Shown here one piece after another: positions 59,384 to 64,000 of a stretch of DNA of 64,000 bases; the first letter of the stretch is position 1, and every line of letters begins with the position of its first letter. Source of the DNA: QANA01 sp963665505 (GTDB lineage Bacteria > Bacillota > Clostridia > Christensenellales > Christensenellaceae); NCBI GenBank assembly GCA_963665505.1, contig OY762275.1, positions 1,178,001 through 1,242,000 of the forward strand, read 5' to 3'. The translations under genes and the position numbers were made by a program. Below the pieces are notes generated by a model. The model did no database searches. It was not told where the DNA came from and saw only the letters and a list, made by a program, of their open reading frames with translations.

Positions 59384-61183
59384 ATGCCGGAACAGAGAAA
59401 CATCCGGAATTTTTGTATCATCGCGCATATTGACCATGGGAAGTCCACATTGGCCGACCGGTTGATCGAACAGACGCATACGGTCGCCCCGCGGGATATG
59501 GAAGACAGGATCCTGGACCGGATGGACCTAGAAAGGGAACGCGGCATCACGATCAAATCCCAGGCGATCAGCATGCAGCACAAAAAAGACGATATTATCT
59601 ATACATATAACCTGATAGATACGCCCGGTCATGTGGATTTTACATATGAAGTTTCGCGTGCGCTGGCAGCCTGCGAAGGGGCGATTCTTGTGGTGGACGC
59701 GACCCAGGGGGTGGAAGCGCAGACGCTGGCAAACGTTTATTTGGCGCTGGATCATGATCTGGAAATTTTCCCCGTGATCAACAAGATAGACCTGGCCTCC
59801 GCCCGCCCGGAAGAAGTTGCAAAAGAGATAGAAGACATCATCGGGCTGGATTGCAGCTACGCCCCGCGTATCAGCGCCAAAGAAGGGATCGGGATCAAAA
59901 AAGTCCTAGACGGGATCGCAGACTATCTTCCGGCACCAAAAGGTGATGAACAAAAACCTCTGCGGGCACTGATATTTGATTCTCTGTATGATAATTATAA
60001 AGGGGCCATCAGTTTTGTCCGCATGATGGACGGCACCGTAGAACCGGGCACGGCAATCCGTCTGATGGCGGCGAACAAAGAGTATCTTGTTACGGAAGTC
60101 GGCATTTTCAGCCCCGGGTTCCACGCGATGCAGGCACTCCATGCAGGAGACGTAGGCTATATCGCCGCCAGCATAAAGACCGTGGCCGACACACGGGTGG
60201 GCGATACGATCACTTCCGTGGAAAACCCGGCCGGAGAGCCGTTGCCCGGGTATAAAAAAGTCACGCCCGTCGTATTCTGCGGGATATATCCGGCCGACGG
60301 CGCAGATTTCGACACGCTCAAGGACGCGCTGGAAAAATTACATTTAAACGATGCTTCTCTCAGTTTTGAACCGGAGACATCCGCGGCGCTGGGCTTTGGT
60401 TTCCGGTGTGGTTTTTTGGGCCTGCTGCATATGGATATCATCCAGCAGCGGATCGAACGGGAATTCGATCTGGATATCGTGACGACGGCTCCCAGCGTAA
60501 GCTATAAAGCCGTCCTCACAGACGGTGAGATACGAACCGTAGAGAACCCTTCCAATATGCCGGATGCCTCTCTTATCGCGTATATGGAAGAACCGATCGC
60601 TTCGGTCTCGGTCATGACGCCCGACGAGTATGTCGGTGCAATCATGGAGATCTGCCAAAATAAACGGGGCGTGTTCAAAAATATGGAGTATATCGAGAAT
60701 TCCCGCGTAGCGATCCATTACGATATTCCTTTGAACGAGATTATCTACGACTTCTTTGATACGCTCAAATCCCGTAGCAGGGGATACGCTTCCATGGATT
60801 ACGAGATCAACGGGTATAAACGCAGCGAACTTGTGAAGCTGGATATGCTTTTGAACGGAGAGATCTGCGACGCCCTTTCCATCATCGTGCACAAAGACCA
60901 GGCCTATGCGCGCGGGCGCGCGATCGCACAGCGCCTGAAAGAAGTCATCCCGCGGCAGATGTTTGAAGTGCCCATCCAGGCGGCGATCGGCGGCAAGGTC
61001 ATTGCACGAGAAACCGTAAAAGCCCTGCGCAAGGACGTGCTCGCAAAATGTTACGGCGGCGATATCTCCCGCAAGAAAAAATTGCTGGAGAAACAAAAAG
61101 AAGGCAAAAAGCGGATGCGGCAGATCGGCAGCGTCGAGGTGCCCTCCGAAGCATTCATGACCATATTGAAGCTGGATGATTGA
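59384..61183 (+). CDS. lepA: Elongation factor 4
   Basis: 599 residues; a ribosome-associated GTPase that helps back-translocation or assembly. The G1 motif is AHIDHGKST, G3 DTPGH, G4 NKIDL. The end ALRKDVLAKCYGGDISRKKK is the LepA-specific tail. The start at 59384 (MPEQRNIRNF) follows AACGGAGGAAC; upstream residues of the open frame are not family-like. It abuts hemW with a three-base gap, then hrcA: the classic Firmicute order. Confidence 0.97.
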   Translation: MPEQRNIRNFCIIAHIDHGKSTLADRLIEQTHTVAPRDMEDRILDRMDLERERGITIKSQAISMQHKKDDIIYTYNLIDTPGHVDFTYEVSRALAACEGAILVVDATQGVEAQTLANVYLALDHDLEIFPVINKIDLASARPEEVAKEIEDIIGLDCSYAPRISAKEGIGIKKVLDGIADYLPAPKGDEQKPLRALIFDSLYDNYKGAISFVRMMDGTVEPGTAIRLMAANKEYLVTEVGIFSPGFHAMQALHAGDVGYIAASIKTVADTRVGDTITSVENPAGEPLPGYKKVTPVVFCGIYPADGADFDTLKDALEKLHLNDASLSFEPETSAALGFGFRCGFLGLLHMDIIQQRIEREFDLDIVTTAPSVSYKAVLTDGEIRTVENPSNMPDASLIAYMEEPIASVSVMTPDEYVGAIMEICQNKRGVFKNMEYIENSRVAIHYDIPLNEIIYDFFDTLKSRSRGYASMDYEINGYKRSELVKLDMLLNGEICDALSIIVHKDQAYARGRAIAQRLKEVIPRQMFEVPIQAAIGGKVIARETVKALRKDVLAKCYGGDISRKKKLLEKQKEGKKRMRQIGSVEVPSEAFMTILKLDD

Positions 61184-61186
61184 AGC

Positions 61187-62275
61187 ATGAAAGAGGGCAA
61201 ACGCGGGCTGTACATTCACATTCCCTATTGTGCGAGCAAATGCGCCTACTGTGACTTCGTCTCGTATGTGGGCCGGGAAGACACGATGGAGGCGTATCTT
61301 TGCGCCGTGGTCGCCGAAGCCCGGAAATATGCCGGCGCAACGGTGGATACCGTATATATAGGAGGGGGGACCCCTTCTTTTCTGAAAACGGGGTGTGTTT
61401 CGAGGCTCCTGGAAGGTGTAGCGAAGTATATCCGGATCGACTGGGATGCAGAGGTTTCCCTTGAGGCCAACCCGAATTCTCTGTGCCCTGAAAAAGCAAG
61501 GGAATATAAGCGCACCGGGGTCAACCGCCTCAGCATCGGTTTGCAGACCATACAGGACCGGCTGTTGAAAACCATCGGGCGTACCCACGTTTATGCCGAT
61601 TTCTTGCGTGCGCTGGACGCCGCCCTGGCCGCGGGTATTGCCAACATCAACGCAGACCTTATTTATTCGCTGCCCGGCGAACAGATACGCGACGCTTTGG
61701 AAAGTGCGGAAACACTTTCCAGACTGCCGTTGACCCATGTGTCCGCCTATGCGCTCAAGTTGGAAAAAGGCGTGCCTCTGTACGGGGCCGCATTGCCCGG
61801 GGAAGCCGCGGACAGAGCGATGTTTTATGCCGTTAAACAGGTGTTGGAAGACGCCGGCTTTGCCCGCTATGAGATTTCGAACTTTGCCAAAAAAGGGTAT
61901 GCCTGCGCGCATAACCTGAAGTACTGGCGGGTGGAGGAATATATTGGCCTGGGGGCGGCGGCCCATTCTTTTTACCAGGGAGTCCGGTACGCCAATACAA
62001 AAGAGCTGGACACCTATATTGCGCATGCGGCACAGCCGGATGGCGCCGTCTGTTACCGGGAACCGGCCGAACCTTTGTTTGAGAAAATCATGCTCAAGAC
62101 AAGGTTGTGTGAAGGGATCGGGCGCATGGAACTTCCCGGCACGGGGAAATTCGACGCGGCCCTGGCAAGGATGGCCAGTTTTGGGCTTTGCCGGGTGGGC
62201 GACCGGGTCACCCTGACCGATAAAGGGATGGATCTACACGATTTTTTCGTCACCGAATTGCTCGCCTGTCTATAA
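61187..62275 (+). CDS. hemW: Heme chaperone HemW
   Basis: 362 residues; a radical SAM-family protein formerly called oxygen-independent coproporphyrinogen oxidase. It has the HemW-type C-x3-C-x2-C motif with Cys15, Cys19 and Cys22 (YCASKCAYC), followed by GGGTPSFLKTG and NPNSLCPEKAREYKRTGVNR. True HemN differs by an extra motif. Binds heme and hands it to respiratory enzymes. Coupled to lepA. Confidence 0.95.
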   Translation: MKEGKRGLYIHIPYCASKCAYCDFVSYVGREDTMEAYLCAVVAEARKYAGATVDTVYIGGGTPSFLKTGCVSRLLEGVAKYIRIDWDAEVSLEANPNSLCPEKAREYKRTGVNRLSIGLQTIQDRLLKTIGRTHVYADFLRALDAALAAGIANINADLIYSLPGEQIRDALESAETLSRLPLTHVSAYALKLEKGVPLYGAALPGEAADRAMFYAVKQVLEDAGFARYEISNFAKKGYACAHNLKYWRVEEYIGLGAAAHSFYQGVRYANTKELDTYIAHAAQPDGAVCYREPAEPLFEKIMLKTRLCEGIGRMELPGTGKFDAALARMASFGLCRVGDRVTLTDKGMDLHDFFVTELLACL

Positions 62276-62330
62276 AAAAACAGCATAAAATACATTAGCA
62301 CTTTATTAATGATTTCGTAACAAAAAGCTA

Positions 62331-62359
62331 TTGACGAAATTGGGAAAGAGTGCTATTTT
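62331..62359 (+). promoter_or_regulatory. hrcA operon promoter
   Basis: TTGACG (62331-62336), a 17-base spacer, TATTTT (62354-62359), just before the CIRCE operator. Confidence 0.75.
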
Positions 62360-62370
62360 TATAGTACGCG

Positions 62371-62397
62371 TTAGCACTCGCCTTCAATGAGTGCTAA
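62371..62397 (+). promoter_or_regulatory. CIRCE operator (HrcA binding site)
   Basis: A perfect match to the consensus: TTAGCACTC, nine bases, GAGTGCTAA. HrcA bound here represses its own operon; heat releases it. Confidence 0.97.
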
Positions 62398-62424
62398 CAA
62401 ATACGGAACGGAAAGGAGGCAGAT

Positions 62425-63471
62425 ATGTCTATTACAAAACGCCAGATGTATATACTGAAGGCAATCATAGACGACTATATTCTGACCGGCGTACCGGTCG
62501 GTTCCAGGACGCTTTCCAAAAGAGAAGACATCCATGTCAGTTCTGCCACTATCCGGAACGATATGGCCGACCTGGAAGAAGGGGGATACCTGGAGCAGCC
62601 CTATACGTCCGCCGGCAGAAAACCTTCCGTTAAAGCATACAGACTGTATGTCGATACATTGATGCACGTCTCAAAGTTGTCCGAAGAAGATATCAAATTT
62701 GTCCGGGAATATCTGAATTATAAGCTGAATCAGCTTGAAAGCGTGATCGACGCAACCGCAAAGGTATTGTCCGAACTGACAAATCTGACGTCCATCGTGC
62801 TTGCGCCCCAGCTCAGCAGGATCGAATTGAAGCGCATACAAATCGTCCGTGTTTCCGAAAAGAAGGTGCTGGCGATATTTGTTTTCAATACGGGCATCGT
62901 CAAAGACGTACTGCTCAACATTCCCAGGGACGTCGATGTACCGTATCTGGAAATGCTTTCGAACATACTCACGGAAAAGGTCGCGAACCTGCGTTTACCC
63001 GAGGCGCTGATGGAGGTGCGCCAGGGAATGCGCGGGGAGATGGAATCGCATCGTGCATTTATGGAAAAGCTGCTGGATTCCATTGTGTTTTCCATACAGA
63101 ATAAATCTGCCAAAGACGTGGTGTTGGGCGGCACACAGAACATATTCAATTATCCGGAGTACAGAGATGTGGAAAAGGCGAAAAATTTCCTCTCTCTGCT
63201 CGAAACCAAAGATACCCTCTACGACCTGCTGACGCGGGCTTCAGATATGGAGTTCACGGTAAAGATCGGGACAGAAAACAGCATACCGGAACTAAAAGAT
63301 ATGAGTATCGTTACGGCGACTTATAATATAGGCGGCGAAAAAATCGGGTCTTTCGGCGTGATCGGCCCGACGCGTATGGATTATGCAAGGATATACTCCA
63401 TACTCAGGTTCGTCGGTGCAAGCATCAACGAGATATTGGTGTATTATTTGAATTCCAATGACAAAACATAA
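62425..63471 (+). CDS. hrcA: Heat-inducible transcription repressor HrcA
   Basis: 348 residues: a winged helix (ILKAIIDDYILTGVPVGSRTL, SSATIRNDMADLEEGGYLEQ) then the dimerisation domain with the inserted helices. Controls the downstream chaperone genes through CIRCE, just upstream. AAAGGAGG precedes the ATG. First gene of hrcA-grpE. Confidence 0.97.
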   Translation: MSITKRQMYILKAIIDDYILTGVPVGSRTLSKREDIHVSSATIRNDMADLEEGGYLEQPYTSAGRKPSVKAYRLYVDTLMHVSKLSEEDIKFVREYLNYKLNQLESVIDATAKVLSELTNLTSIVLAPQLSRIELKRIQIVRVSEKKVLAIFVFNTGIVKDVLLNIPRDVDVPYLEMLSNILTEKVANLRLPEALMEVRQGMRGEMESHRAFMEKLLDSIVFSIQNKSAKDVVLGGTQNIFNYPEYRDVEKAKNFLSLLETKDTLYDLLTRASDMEFTVKIGTENSIPELKDMSIVTATYNIGGEKIGSFGVIGPTRMDYARIYSILRFVGASINEILVYYLNSNDKT

Positions 63472-63484
63472 GCGGGGGATATAC

Positions 63485-64000
63485 ATGAAAAAAAGCGAAC
63501 AGCAAGAGCAAAAAAAACAGGCCTTGCCGGAAAAAGATACACCCGGGCCGGAAGACGGCGTTGCCGGCACGGCGCTGAAAGAAGAGACGGACCAGAAGGA
63601 AGCACGGGAAGAAACAACTGAAGAGAGCAAAACGGCGGAAGAAGAAGTACCAACGGAGATTTCTCCTTTGGAAAAAGCCGAACGGGAGAGAGACGAATTC
63701 AAAGACGCGCTCATCCAGGAACGGGCCAACTTCGAAAATTACAAACGGAGGAATACCGCCGCGATCGAAAATACATATAGAATGGCGGCATTGGATACGG
63801 CCGTGAAATTCCTGCCCGTCCTGGACAATATGGAGCGCGCTCTGGAAGCATTGGAAGATTCCCCTGTGAAAACCGGCGTCGAGTTGGTGAAGAAAGAGCT
63901 CAACAAAACGTTCGATGCTCTGGGGGTCCAGGCGATCGATGCGCTGGGCAAAACATTCGATCCGGCCATGCACCATGCCGTCATGCAGGTGGAACCCGAG
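63485..64000 (+). CDS. grpE: Nucleotide exchange factor GrpE (cut by window end)
   Basis: 172 residues visible, open at the window end. A long acidic, Glu/Lys-rich N-terminus (about 1-70), then the GrpE coiled coil and dimer domain (ERANFENYKRRNTA, AVKFLPVLDNMERALEA, FDPAMHHAVMQVE). Exchanges ADP on DnaK. The ATG at 63485 lies 13 bases after the hrcA stop, so it is in the CIRCE-controlled operon; dnaK is expected beyond the window. Confidence 0.95.
   Translation, partial: MKKSEQQEQKKQALPEKDTPGPEDGVAGTALKEETDQKEAREETTEESKTAEEEVPTEISPLEKAERERDEFKDALIQERANFENYKRRNTAAIENTYRMAALDTAVKFLPVLDNMERALEALEDSPVKTGVELVKKELNKTFDALGVQAIDALGKTFDPAMHHAVMQVEPE

Noticed and set aside
60344..62026. 560-codon minus-strand frame across lepA/hemW
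   Set aside because: Antisense to two conserved genes; no recognisable domain.
1..64000. CRISPR arrays, insertion sequences, rRNA genes
   Set aside because: No regularly spaced repeats, transposase motifs or rRNA sequences were seen on either strand.

Overview
This 64 kb window looks like a chromosomal segment of an anaerobic Clostridia-type Firmicute. The evidence is the strong AGGAGG ribosome sites, frequent TTG/GTG starts, T-box leaders on proS and trp, an FMN riboswitch on ribU, a CIRCE-hrcA-grpE locus, NiaR-nadABC, a short ProRS with the C-terminal zinc domain, ferritin-like and 4Fe-4S proteins, and sigma-A promoters. Base composition is moderate (visibly about half G+C) and gene content fits Christensenellales-like gut anaerobes, but I cannot prove the taxon from sequence alone. 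No CRISPR array, IS element or rRNA was seen.

Layout. 1-7.4 kb: a heterodimeric ABC exporter, a secreted ComEC-like hydrolase with DUF3006, a cupin regulator directly followed by a decayed acyl-CoA synthetase, and ftsZ. 7.5-14.5 kb: a CtpE-like P-type ATPase, then the most unusual locus, an array of seven paralogous sugar-phosphate genes: two HxlB-like SIS isomerases, two HxlA-like hexulose-phosphate synthases, then three more divergent SIS proteins. 14.6-26.6 kb: housekeeping (YgjP, tRNA-Leu, an ECF sigma factor, polA, coaE, lytic transglycosylase, an orphan substrate-binding lipoprotein, yfbR, T-box-proS) and an orphan DEDDh-type exonuclease-like protein.

26.9-33.7 kb is the accessory part: an endolysin-holin-XhlA-like lysis module with an XRE repressor, a consensus promoter feeding a structured leader with a 27-codon membrane peptide, a small lipoprotein, a ferritin-like protein, cspA, an AT-rich islet with a truncated nucleoside-deoxyribosyltransferase-like gene beside tRNA-Lys/tRNA-Gly, and decayed intergenic DNA. 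33.7-46.5 kb is cofactor and amino-acid biosynthesis: lipB-lipA, niaR-nadA-nadB-nadC, and the complete trpE-G-D-C-F-B-A operon on the minus strand under a Trp T-box. Flavin uptake (ribU) follows.

47-64 kb holds a second ferritin-like protein, Ogt, an MFS transporter, a GT4 glycosyltransferase, a TSCPD protein, a ferredoxin-tailed aldo/keto reductase, a parvulin lipoprotein, a LemA-DUF2207 membrane cluster, NADP-isocitrate dehydrogenase, lepA-hemW and the start of the heat-shock operon hrcA-grpE, cut by the window end. The hxl array is the best candidate for an undescribed system: the two synthases keep the catalytic residues of the superfamily while the last three SIS proteins have lost the proposed isomerase glutamate. 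That pattern suggests new substrates, regulators or mixed oligomers rather than plain redundancy.
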